Source: Desulfuromonadales bacterium
GTDB lineage: Bacteria; Desulfobacterota; Desulfuromonadia; Desulfuromonadales; BM103
NCBI GenBank assembly: GCA_012974435.1
Contig: JAAXQF010000468.1
Location: 1-37,429 of the forward strand
Direction of reading: 5' to 3'
DNA length: 37,429 nucleotides
A program made the translations under genes and the position numbers. The notes under the pieces are model-generated. The model did not search any database and was not told the DNA's origin. It saw nothing but the letters and a program-made list of their open reading frames with translations. This document shows, one piece after another, positions 1-6,535 of the stretch. Position 1 is the first letter of the stretch, and every line of letters begins with the position of its first letter.

Positions 1-60
1 GAACCCCGAACCTGACTATCTATTTACCAAATTCTCTGTGCCTTTGGCCGATTGATGCAA

Positions 61-95
61 AAAGAAAAGCCCCACCGGAAATCCGGTGGGGCTTT
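61..95 (-). terminator. Intrinsic terminator of the CoA-transferase gene
   Basis: A perfect 10-bp GC-rich stem (69-78 with 83-92) closes an AAAT/ATTT loop. Read on the minus strand it is followed by a T-rich run (positions 68-61). It lies about 30 bp past the stop codon of the CoA-transferase. Confidence 0.88.
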
Positions 96-123
96 GATGT
101 TGATTAAGCTGAAACAGTCGATT

Positions 124-1710
124 CTATTCGCAGAGATCGATTTTGATGTCCCAGTTCTTGATGCGCATAGTGCCGTTCTCGGCCATGTTCTGCTGCATCT
201 TGAAGGCACGGTCGAAGAGCTGAGGCTCGTGACCAACGCCCTTTGCGATACAGGTTTTAGTTGCCATATCCAGGTACTCGTTGAGAATTGGCTTGTACTC
301 TGGGTGACCACATTTTTCGATGATAAGCTTGGCGCGCTCTTTCGGTGCGACACCGCGGAGGTCAGCCAGACCCTGCTCGGTAACCAACACGTCGAGGTCG
401 TGCTCAGTGTGGTCAATATGAGGAGCCTTCGGTACAACGCAAGTGATACCGTGCGGATCGGTCTTGCTCGGACGCGTTGAAGGCGAGTGCATGATCTTCA
501 GGAAACCGTTCCGCAGGTAATCACCGGAACCGCCGAGCCCGTTAATCATCCGGGTGCCACCAACCAGTGTTGAGTTCGCGTGTGCATAAATGTCGAACTC
601 AACGGGGGTGTTCATGGCAATACAACCGAGACGACGGATCGGCTCAGGGGCATTCGAAATCGACAGGGGGCGCAGAACGCACTTGTCAAAATACTTGTCC
701 CAGTTGTCGAAGAAACGCGGGAAGCCTGGATCTTCTGAAAGGGACAGTGAACAGGCCGAAGCGAAGTTCAATTTACCGGAATCGAAAAAGTCCAGCATGG
801 TGTCCTGGAGAACCTCAGTGTAAACAGAGAGGTTGCTGAAAGGACCGTTGGCCAGACCGCCAACAACGGCGTTAGCGATGGAACCGACACCTGATTGCAG
901 AGGCAACAGGTTCTCAGGCAAACGACCACGTTTCACTTCATGAGCAAAGAACTCCATGAGGTGGCCAGCAATTGCATCGGAGGTGTCATCCTGACCTGCA
1001 AAAGCACGGCCTTTGTCACGATGCTTGGACTCGACCACGGCGATGACTTTTTCCATGTCACAAGGGACGTACGGAGTCCCAATGCGGGTATGGGCCTCAG
1101 TAATCAGGAAAGGCGCACGATTCGGCGGCTTTTGCTGCATGGCGACGTCGTGGATCCCTTCGAAAGAAGGCTGCCCGGTGTTAACTTCGAGGATGATCTT
1201 GTCGCAGAGACCAATGGCTTCAGCAACGATACCGCAGGAGCTGGTCAGGGCCAGGCCACCGTCTTCGGTTATTGCAGAAACTTCAAAGATACCGATGTCG
1301 TAACGGCCGTTTTCTGTGTAGAAACCGTAGCTGATATCCTGGGCAAAGTGACCGAGGTGCTTGTCGCCCATACGGATCTTGCCAGCGTTGATGCCTTTGG
1401 CAATGTTCTTGCCGGTCTGGTAAGGCCAGCGGCGGTCGATCATGTCGAGGGTTGCCCAACGGTCTTCAGTTTCAGCACCGACCGAGGCACCGATGAAGAG
1501 GTTGAACTTCAGTTGACCCTGAAGGTTGTTGGCTTCAACGTGGTCAGCCAGCGCGATGGGCACCGCTTTAGGGTAACCGGCCGGAGTAAAGCCGGACCAT
1601 ACCAGGTTTTGCCCATTGCTGAAGAACTTGATCGTATCTTCAGGCTTCATGACTTTGTTGAGCAGGGACTTGCGACGAACGCGACTTTCTAAAGTTCCGT
1701 AATCGGACAT
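124..1710 (-). CDS. Succinyl-CoA:acetate CoA-transferase (acetyl-CoA hydrolase/transferase family)
   Basis: A 528-aa class I CoA-transferase of full family length. It is expected to activate acetate with succinyl-CoA, linking acetate uptake to the TCA cycle as established for Geobacter and Desulfuromonas. Seen in the sequence: the glycine-rich GGSGDYLRNG segment (about 393-402) and a YTEVLQD segment whose Glu (about 299) sits where the catalytic Glu of this family is expected. There is no signal peptide, so it is cytoplasmic. The ATG is preceded by a strong GGAGG ribosome site. The gene is monocistronic, with its own promoter, a leader of about 225 nt and its own terminator. Acetyl-CoA hydrolase activity cannot be excluded from sequence alone, but the organism type favours the transferase. 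Confidence 0.92.
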   Translation of the reverse strand: MSDYGTLESRVRRKSLLNKVMKPEDTIKFFSNGQNLVWSGFTPAGYPKAVPIALADHVEANNLQGQLKFNLFIGASVGAETEDRWATLDMIDRRWPYQTGKNIAKGINAGKIRMGDKHLGHFAQDISYGFYTENGRYDIGIFEVSAITEDGGLALTSSCGIVAEAIGLCDKIILEVNTGQPSFEGIHDVAMQQKPPNRAPFLITEAHTRIGTPYVPCDMEKVIAVVESKHRDKGRAFAGQDDTSDAIAGHLMEFFAHEVKRGRLPENLLPLQSGVGSIANAVVGGLANGPFSNLSVYTEVLQDTMLDFFDSGKLNFASACSLSLSEDPGFPRFFDNWDKYFDKCVLRPLSISNAPEPIRRLGCIAMNTPVEFDIYAHANSTLVGGTRMINGLGGSGDYLRNGFLKIMHSPSTRPSKTDPHGITCVVPKAPHIDHTEHDLDVLVTEQGLADLRGVAPKERAKLIIEKCGHPEYKPILNEYLDMATKTCIAKGVGHEPQLFDRAFKMQQNMAENGTMRIKNWDIKIDLCE

Positions 1711-1735
1711 GCTCTCTCCTCCATGATGGAATTTA

Positions 1736-1753
1736 TCCGGGATATCACCCGGA
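1736..1753 (-). promoter_or_regulatory. Small perfect hairpin in the CoA-transferase leader
   Basis: TCCGGG (1736-1741) and CCCGGA (1748-1753) form a 6-bp stem with a 6-nt loop, ending about 26 nt upstream of the start codon in the inferred leader. It could be an operator or an RNA hairpin. The sequence does not decide. Confidence 0.35.
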
Positions 1754-1943
1754 CTTAGAAATGTTTGTCGAGAATAAGATTAAAATTAGAACGCTGTCCT
1801 TTATCTCGACGATGACTTTCTCTTAAGATGCGGTTTCTTCGGTATTCCAGAGTAAACTCGACAAGGCCAGATAACGATGAGTAGGGCTCGAGGGTTGCTC
1901 CAGCAGAACGGATTTTTTCTTACCGTATACAAAATAGAACATT

Positions 1944-1972
1944 TTTATAGTATGGGGCAAGGCTTTAGTCAA
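1944..1972 (-). promoter_or_regulatory. Sigma-70 type promoter for the CoA-transferase
   Basis: On the minus strand, -35 TTGACT (1972-1967) and -10 TATAAA (1949-1944) are separated by exactly 17 bp. No other minus-strand gene lies between it and the CoA-transferase start at 1710, which implies a leader of about 225 nt. Positions 1711-2032 hold no credible gene: an open minus-strand frame here runs into the bamD coding region and is taken as chance. Confidence 0.6.
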
Positions 1973-2032
1973 GGGAAAATATATAGTATGCAGTATGTCT
2001 CCATTTGTTCGCAAATGCCCGACCTGAAAAGC

Positions 2033-2062
2033 AAAAAGCCCATCCGTATGGATGAGCTTTTT
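2033..2062 (-). terminator. Intrinsic terminator of bamD
   Basis: The inverted repeat AAAAGC-c-CATCC/GGATG-a-GCTTTT with a 4-nt loop is symmetrical enough to work in either direction. It ends the bamD transcript just past its stop. Confidence 0.78.
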
Positions 2063-2084
2063 AATCATTTTGGCTGTGCGGGGA

Positions 2085-2831
2085 TCAGTAATTCTTTTCA
2101 ATAAATCTCTGTGCGTCGAGGATGTATTCGCTACCGACGTAGTCATCGAAAAGAGTGTTGAAAGAAGCAACAGCCTCCTCTTTCTCACCGTTCATCAGGT
2201 AAGCCTGACCCAGCAGGTAGTAGGTTTTGTCGCGTTGATAGAAGTTCGGGTACTTTTTAAGAACTCCCGTCAGCCGACTGATTGAAGCAGCGTAAGACTT
2301 GGTGCGCAGGTAGAACTGTCCGACTTGCACTTCACTGGCCGCCAGCTGGTTGAGGCATCGATCGATGTAAATCTGGACCTCCTCCATACGACGATCTTCC
2401 GGAAAGCGGTCCTTTAAGGTTTTGAAGGCGTTAAGTGCGTAAATGGTGGCGCTTTGATCTTGGTCGATGTTTAGCATTTGGTAAATGTAAGAGAGGCCGA
2501 GTTGATAGAGGACATCCGCCACGCGTGGATGGTCGGGGTGGTTTCTCAGGAACTCTTCGTAAGCGACACCAGCCTCCAGATATTCTTCGGCAAGGAAATG
2601 TGCCTCAGCAATTTTCAGTTCAGCGAGGGTGTTCAACTCAGGTGAGTAGTAGCTGTCACGGACTTTTTCCCACGAAGCGATAGCATCTGCATAGAGCCCT
2701 TTCTCATAGAATTCTTCACCTTCCTGAAAGTATACACTGGCATTCTTGGCAGGTGGAACGACCGTGCTGGGTGCGCAGGCGGAGAGGAGAAAGAGACCTA
2801 AAAGAAAAACAGAAGTGACCGATTTATGCAT
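2085..2831 (-). CDS. bamD: Outer membrane assembly lipoprotein BamD
   Basis: A 248-aa lipoprotein. The signal peptide ends in lipobox LSAC with Cys19. It is followed by TPR-type helical repeats (for example the EFYEKGLYADAI and LRNHPDHPRVADVLYQLG segments) across the rest of the protein. Length and architecture fit BamD (YfiO family), the periplasmic outer-membrane-anchored partner of BamA in folding beta-barrel proteins. The start ATG is the only one that gives the complete lipoprotein signal. It lies between its own promoter and terminator, next to the heat-shock sigma factor gene but apparently transcribed separately. Confidence 0.9.
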   Translation of the reverse strand: MHKSVTSVFLLGLFLLSACAPSTVVPPAKNASVYFQEGEEFYEKGLYADAIASWEKVRDSYYSPELNTLAELKIAEAHFLAEEYLEAGVAYEEFLRNHPDHPRVADVLYQLGLSYIYQMLNIDQDQSATIYALNAFKTLKDRFPEDRRMEEVQIYIDRCLNQLAASEVQVGQFYLRTKSYAASISRLTGVLKKYPNFYQRDKTYYLLGQAYLMNGEKEEAVASFNTLFDDYVGSEYILDAQRFIEKNY

Positions 2832-2893
2832 TACTGAACCGCCCTGTCTTGGTTAATTTTGTTGAAGAATTAAGTAAGAAGAATGAAGGCCCT

Positions 2894-2922
2894 AGATAAC
2901 GGCAAAATGGCTCGTTTGTCAA
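2894..2922 (-). promoter_or_regulatory. Sigma-70 type promoter for bamD
   Basis: On the minus strand, TTGACA (2922-2917), a 17-bp spacer and TTATCT (2899-2894) lie about 65 bp upstream of the bamD ATG. Confidence 0.6.
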
Positions 2923-2953
2923 TTGTTTCCTCTGCTTGAAATAGATTGCTCTC

Positions 2954-3799
2954 TTATGCGGGGTGGTCAGCCATCACATTGCGTAATTTGCTCAAGGCCT
3001 TCTGCTCGATCTGCCTGACTCGTTCGCGGCTGATACCATATTCGTTGGCCAGGTCCTGAAGAGTGCTGGGCGTTTCAGCCAGGATCCGCTGTTCGATGAT
3101 GTGCCGTTCCCGAGGTTTCAACACTGATAAAGCCGCTGACGTTTTCTGTGTGTTGAGCTGATGCTCTTCGTGGGCGAGAAGTAAATCCTCCTGGTTGTCG
3201 CCATCGTCTTTTAATGTGCTGAGGAGGGTGTAACCTTCTCCTTCGGTTAACTCAACGTCAAGCGATGTATCACGGCCGCCCATGCGCTGAGTCATTTCGA
3301 CAACGGCGTCTTCAGTGACATCAAGCTCTCTTGCGATATCTTCAATCTCTTCGGTGCCAGTCATATTGCGCAGGGCTTTGCGGGTCTGGGCCAATTTGAA
3401 AAAGAGTTTCTTTTGCATCTGCGTCGTGCCGATTTTGACCATCGACCAGCTACGCATGACGTAGTTCTGGATGTAGGCACGGATCCACCAGACCGCATAG
3501 GTAATCAGTCGCGTGCCACGCTGCGGGTCAAACTTCCTGACGGCCAACATGAGCCCGATATTGCCTTCCTGAACAAGATCGAGAAGACGAAGACCGTAGC
3601 CACGGTATTCGTTGGCAACCTTAACGACAAAACGCAGGTTGGCGCAAACCAGCTTATGGGCGGCTTCCATGTTGCCTTCCTGCATATGCCTGGTTGCCAG
3701 CTCGTGCTCCTCTTCGGAGCTCAACAGGTCGAAGCGGTTGACCTGAACCATGTAGTGTTCAAAGGTGTCTGTTGTGATTGGCAGATTTAATGTGCTCAT
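2954..3799 (-). CDS. rpoH: RNA polymerase heat-shock sigma factor RpoH (sigma-32)
   Basis: A 281-aa group 3 sigma-70 family factor. Region 2 contains the VVKVANEY...RLLDLVQEGNIGLM core and the YAVWWIRAYIQNYVMRSW -10 recognition helix. The following QKKLFFKL segment matches the RpoH box that marks heat-shock sigma factors. Region 4 ends with the helix-turn-helix ISRERVRQIEQKALSKL that reads the -35 element. It directs RNA polymerase to heat-shock promoters. Upstream lie a sigma-70 type promoter and a CIRCE operator, so transcription should be repressed by HrcA and released on heat stress, as reported for Geobacter sulfurreducens rpoH. Confidence 0.95.
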   Translation of the reverse strand: MSTLNLPITTDTFEHYMVQVNRFDLLSSEEEHELATRHMQEGNMEAAHKLVCANLRFVVKVANEYRGYGLRLLDLVQEGNIGLMLAVRKFDPQRGTRLITYAVWWIRAYIQNYVMRSWSMVKIGTTQMQKKLFFKLAQTRKALRNMTGTEEIEDIARELDVTEDAVVEMTQRMGGRDTSLDVELTEGEGYTLLSTLKDDGDNQEDLLLAHEEHQLNTQKTSAALSVLKPRERHIIEQRILAETPSTLQDLANEYGISRERVRQIEQKALSKLRNVMADHPA

Positions 3800-3825
3800 G
3801 TTCTTATCCCTCTAAAATAAGCGGT

Positions 3826-3852
3826 TTGGCACTCTGAGGTTGTGAGTGCTAA
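3826..3852 (-). promoter_or_regulatory. CIRCE element (HrcA operator) of rpoH
   Basis: TTGGCACTC (3826-3834), a 9-nt spacer and GAGTGCTAA (3844-3852) match the CIRCE consensus TTAGCACTC-N9-GAGTGCTAA with one mismatch. It lies between the rpoH -10 element and the start codon, the usual repressing position. Confidence 0.92.
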
Positions 3853-3855
3853 ACA

Positions 3856-3884
3856 TATATACCAAATTGAATGTTATAATGCAA
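3856..3884 (-). promoter_or_regulatory. Sigma-70 type promoter of rpoH
   Basis: On the minus strand, -35 TTGCAT (3884-3879) and -10 TATATA (3861-3856) have a 17-bp spacer. The predicted start of transcription falls at the edge of the CIRCE element. Confidence 0.7.
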
Positions 3885-3912
3885 GAGGGTGTGTAAAGCG
3901 GAATGTGAAAAG

Positions 3913-3941
3913 TTGACACTTTCTTGTCTCCACCCCATAAT
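3913..3941 (+). promoter_or_regulatory. Sigma-70 type promoter for the small lipoprotein and crcB
   Basis: TTGACA (3913-3918), a 17-bp spacer and CATAAT (3936-3941), divergent from the rpoH promoter. The -35 lies in a 15-mer that recurs exactly at 35451-35465. Confidence 0.6.
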
Positions 3942-3988
3942 GATAACTCTCTCAGTCTTTACAACATCGGGTTAGGGAGGTAATGAAC

Positions 3989-4135
3989 ATGCACGCGATT
4001 CGTGGTTTAGTTCTATGTCTTTTCCTGGCAATGTTTTTGACTGCATGTGTCCCTGCGTCTGAAAAAGGCAAGGCAAAAGTCCATTGCCCTGCTTGTGGTA
4101 CAGAATTTGATGCTCTCTACCAGAAGCGATTTTAG
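3989..4135 (+). CDS. Small Cys-rich lipoprotein, 48 aa, unknown function
   Basis: A short ORF with a clear lipoprotein signal: charged start, hydrophobic stretch and lipobox LTAC with the lipidated Cys at residue 20. The mature part is only 29 residues and holds an HCPACG motif (one CxxC), which could bind a metal or act as a thiol pair. A GGAGG ribosome site sits 8 nt before ATG 3989. The in-frame ATG at 3983 would leave only 2 nt, so 3989 is preferred. It follows its own promoter and precedes crcB. The family is not recognised. The export signal and ribosome site make it a credible gene. Confidence 0.62.
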   Translation: MHAIRGLVLCLFLAMFLTACVPASEKGKAKVHCPACGTEFDALYQKRF

Positions 4136-4171
4136 ACTGCTTTCTTTTTGGACTTCCAGGGTACTGTTTTC

Positions 4172-4543
4172 GTGAAAATACTCTATTTGGGCCTCTTCGG
4201 TGGCATGGGCTGCATCGCCCGGTACATGGTCTCCGGATGGGTTTACAGCCTTGCCGGAAAAACCCTGCCTTATGGGACCTTGGCCGTTAATGTCATCGGG
4301 TCCCTGCTCCTCGGCCTGATCATGGAAGGCAGCTTGCGCAGCACGCTATTGAGTCCCGAACTGCGTTTCGGTATCACGGTTGGTTTTCTCGGTGGCTTTA
4401 CCACTTTTTCCACCTTCTCCTACGAAACCGTCAGACTAATGGAAGAGGGGAGCATGCTCGCAGCCGGAGCCAATGTTCTTCTCAATGTGACCGTCTGCGT
4501 GGTTGCTGCTCTTGTCGGCATCTATCTGGCCCGGCAAATGTAG
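4172..4543 (+). CDS. crcB: Fluoride ion channel CrcB (Fluc)
   Basis: A small membrane protein of about 123 aa with four hydrophobic segments. It carries the family signatures GGxxGxxxRY near the N-terminus, GTLAVNVIGSLLLG in the second helix and GFLGGFTTFSTFSYE in the third. Fluc proteins form dual-topology dimers that let fluoride leave the cytoplasm. A TTG at 4148 would add eight residues. GTG 4172 matches the usual family start and length and is preferred. It sits 27 bp before the DUF190 gene. No fluoride riboswitch was recognised upstream, so its induction is unclear. Confidence 0.9.
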   Translation: MKILYLGLFGGMGCIARYMVSGWVYSLAGKTLPYGTLAVNVIGSLLLGLIMEGSLRSTLLSPELRFGITVGFLGGFTTFSTFSYETVRLMEEGSMLAAGANVLLNVTVCVVAALVGIYLARQM

Positions 4544-4569
4544 TCTATCTCTGTGAAAGCGAGGACAAC

Positions 4570-4902
4570 ATGATGAAACAGGAAGAGCTGGTCCTGATGA
4601 GGATCTTTGTCGGTGAGAGTGACCGTTTCGAGAAGAAACCACTCTACGAAGCATTGGTCGAGCTGTTTCATGCAGAAGGAGTGGCCGGAGCAACCGTCAT
4701 CAAGGGGGCGATGGGTTATGGTGGCAACAGCCAGGTGCATTCAGATCGTCTGTTACGTTTGAGCAGTGATCTCCCCGTGATAATCGAGGTGGTTGATGCT
4801 GAAGAAAAAATCAACGAAGTTCTGCCATTGATCGAGGGAATGTTTCGGGGTGGATTGATTACCCTGGAGAAAGCCCGCGTCATTAAATTTAAGGATAACT
4901 GA
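4570..4902 (+). CDS. DUF190 protein (PII-like fold)
   Basis: A 110-aa cytoplasmic protein of the DUF190 family. The opening strand (LMRIFVGESDRFEKKPLYEALV), the GATVIKGAMGYGG segment and the late VVDAEEKINEVLPLIEGM helix fit the ferredoxin-like, PII-related fold known for this family. DUF190 genes often lie beside crcB, as here, which suggests a role in controlling or sensing for the channel. The ligand is unknown. Two adjacent ATGs (4570 and 4573) are possible starts. A GAGGA ribosome site fits either. Confidence 0.85.
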   Translation: MMKQEELVLMRIFVGESDRFEKKPLYEALVELFHAEGVAGATVIKGAMGYGGNSQVHSDRLLRLSSDLPVIIEVVDAEEKINEVLPLIEGMFRGGLITLEKARVIKFKDN

Positions 4903-4907
4903 TAAAT

Positions 4908-5375
4908 ATGTTCAGTCGAATTTTGACCCTGCTGCAAGGTGAAGGCGCTGTCGCCGAAGAAAATCGTTTCGAGAGAGTTCAAGTTGCGACGTGTGCTCTA
5001 TTGATGGAGGTCGCCCATAGCGATGGTCACTATCAGGCCGCTGAAGCGAAAGTCGTTCATGACCTATTAGCCAAGAAATTCGATCTCTCGGCCGCGGCTG
5101 TCGCAGAACTGATCGATTACTCACACGATCATCGTGAAGAGAGCCTCGACCTGTTTCAGTTCGCCCGTGAAATCAACGCCCATTTCAGCCGTGCAGAAAA
5201 GCTCGATGTTATGGAAGGCATCTGGAGGGTTATTTACGCTGACGGCACCCTCGATAAATATGAAGATGCCCTGGCACGGCAGCTCGCCACTCTGCTGCGC
5301 CTCGACCACAAGGACGTGATTGATCGCAAGTTACTGGTTTTAGAAGAGACGAGAAACGTGGCGCGTAGCGAGTAA
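4908..5375 (+). CDS. TerB-like (TerB/DjlA fold) protein
   Basis: A 155-aa all-helical protein with the TerB hallmark acidic repeats: MEVAHSDGHYQAAEA (about 31-45) and WRVIYADGTLDKYED (about 106-120), each resembling a D-x-D/G metal-binding loop. Family members are linked to tellurite resistance and membrane stress, but the biochemical role is not settled. It starts 5 bp after the DUF190 stop, so it is probably co-transcribed with crcB-DUF190. The last five residues (VARSE) and the stop codon are written by a heptamer repeat array (5359-5386), so the original C-terminus may have been replaced. Confidence 0.8.
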   Translation: MFSRILTLLQGEGAVAEENRFERVQVATCALLMEVAHSDGHYQAAEAKVVHDLLAKKFDLSAAAVAELIDYSHDHREESLDLFQFAREINAHFSRAEKLDVMEGIWRVIYADGTLDKYEDALARQLATLLRLDHKDVIDRKLLVLEETRNVARSE

Positions 5376-5481
5376 CGCGTGGCGCGGAAATCTTTGAATC
5401 CTGTAGAATTGATGAAATGAAGAGGTTCTGTTTGTCTATGCTCTTGCTTTTACCTCGCCACACGCAACGCGCCGCTCGCCA
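5359..5481. repeat. Pair of inverted 7-bp repeat arrays
   Basis: Positions 5359-5386 are four heptamers: TGGCGCG, TAGCGAG, TAACGCG, TGGCGCG. Positions 5454-5481 are four heptamers of the same type in reverse orientation (minus strand TGGCGAG, CGGCGCG, TTGCGTG, TGGCGAG). They bracket 67 bp of AT-richer DNA with no gene. The left array contains the stop codon of the TerB-like gene. The right array ends 3 bp before the ATG of the methyltransferase gene and takes the place of its ribosome site. Confidence 0.72.
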
Positions 5482-5484
5482 CTC

Positions 5485-6087
5485 ATGTCATCCCTGACTC
5501 GCATCGTATCCTGGAGTCACCAGCTCCTCTGCGAAGTCCTTGAACATGGCGATCTGGCCGTTGATCTGACCGCTGGTACGGGGCAGGATACTCATGTTCT
5601 GGCGGAAGCCGTAGGTACCGAAGGGCAGGTTGTGGCTTTTGACCTGCAAGCCGAGGCCCTTGAACAGACGACGCAGCGGTTACAAGAGCATGACTTTGTT
5701 GTTAAAAGTGTCCCCGACGATACAGAGATTCCGCGAGCCTTCGGTGTCTACCTGGTTCATGCCTGCCACAGCTCACTTGATAAAATCATCACCCATCCCG
5801 TTAAAGCCATTATTGCCAACCTTGGCTATTTGCCAGGTGGAAATAAATCTCTGGTTACCCGACCCGACTCAACTTTGGCTGCACTCAGTCAATCGCTCGA
5901 ATTGTTGGTCGCTGGTGGTCGCCTTGCTGTCACGGTTTATCCGGCACACCCGGGGGGCGAAGAAGAGGGGGAGGCTGTTAATGCTTTCTTCTGTAGCCTG
6001 TCTCGCGAGAATTGGTTGGTTCTTTCACTTCGTGCGGCTAACCGCAGTGAAGCTCCTTACCTGTTGGTTGCTGAACATCTTCCTTAG
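5485..6087 (+). CDS. mnmM: SAM-dependent tRNA wobble-uridine methyltransferase, MnmM/YtqB family
   Basis: A 200-aa Rossmann methyltransferase. Motif I is VDLTAGTGQDT (about 27-37, SAM-binding), followed by VVAFDLQ (motif II) and NLGYLPGGNK (about 112-121, the catalytic-type motif). The GTGQDT and NLGYLPGG forms are typical of the YtqB family, which methylates 5-aminomethyl-2-thiouridine at the tRNA wobble position in Bacillus subtilis. That function here is by family. ATG 5485 lies directly after a repeat array and has no visible Shine-Dalgarno sequence. An upstream ATG (5438) is in another frame. Confidence 0.82.
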   Translation: MSSLTRIVSWSHQLLCEVLEHGDLAVDLTAGTGQDTHVLAEAVGTEGQVVAFDLQAEALEQTTQRLQEHDFVVKSVPDDTEIPRAFGVYLVHACHSSLDKIITHPVKAIIANLGYLPGGNKSLVTRPDSTLAALSQSLELLVAGGRLAVTVYPAHPGGEEEGEAVNAFFCSLSRENWLVLSLRAANRSEAPYLLVAEHLP

Positions 6088-6125
6088 TGCCGCGTCAACG
6101 ACAAACTGACGCATCCAACTTGTTC

Positions 6126-6206
6126 TTTTCCGTGCCTGCTTCGTTATGTATTAAGCCACGTAGTTACCACTATGTGACTCAAGACATGCCTTGCTGGCAC
6201 AAAAAA
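6126..6206. repeat. Long imperfect hairpin, MITE/REP-like
   Basis: Arms of 38 nt (6126-6163) and 37 nt (6170-6206) pair over most of their length around a 6-nt loop (TTACCA). The outer ends are TTTT and AAAAAA, next to GTGCC and GGCAC blocks, and the tip is CACGTAG/CTATGTG. It lies in a 448-bp stretch (6088-6535) that otherwise holds only one doubtful short ORF. It could act as a bidirectional terminator or be a non-autonomous mobile element. Confidence 0.7.
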
Positions 6207-6328
6207 TTGCGGCGTTGTGTTTACGTCATTTCATCATTGACACGACACATAGAGTGTTCCCTTACACTTCAAATTGATTTGTTTTTCATTAAACTATAAA
6301 CTTAACTAATGATCTGGAAATCACCTGT

Positions 6329-6520
6329 TTGCAAGATGATGGAACCGAAACTGTTAATGAAGGTAGTCTGAACACTTTAGTCAAGCAGTCGCACATTGAC
6401 AGTGTGCGTCTTGTTCTTGATGGTGAGACGCGTATTGAGCATCCTATCAGTTCTGAACCAGACAAGAAACCTAAACGCCGCATGACTACGGAAGTCCGAA
6501 TCCGCAATTTGAGTCTCTGA
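6329..6520 (+). CDS. Doubtful 63-aa ORF, possible gene fragment
   Basis: A short reading frame of about 63 aa with a polar, charged composition and no recognised domain. The only reasonable start is TTG 6329. GGA about 11 nt upstream is a weak ribosome site. The frame is open back to 6293 without a better start, so it may be the tail of a decayed gene. It ends 15 bp before the membrane-anchored PilZ-like gene and could be a leader ORF for it. Composition alone does not settle whether it is translated. Confidence 0.3.
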   Translation: MQDDGTETVNEGSLNTLVKQSHIDSVRLVLDGETRIEHPISSEPDKKPKRRMTTEVRIRNLSL

Positions 6521-6535
6521 TTTTTTGATGCCAGG

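Noticed and set aside
895-1692. 265-aa plus-strand reading frame
   Set aside because: It lies wholly opposite the CoA-transferase gene, has no domain or ribosome site, and is a codon-bias shadow.
1823-2188. 121-aa minus-strand reading frame
   Set aside because: It overlaps the 3' end of bamD in another frame, crosses the bamD terminator and has no recognisable features.
3942-4171. Fluoride riboswitch upstream of crcB
   Set aside because: I looked for the conserved fluoride aptamer pattern and did not see it; the stretch instead encodes the small lipoprotein.
5438-5484. Upstream ATG 5438 as the methyltransferase start
   Set aside because: It is in a different frame from the methyltransferase motifs.
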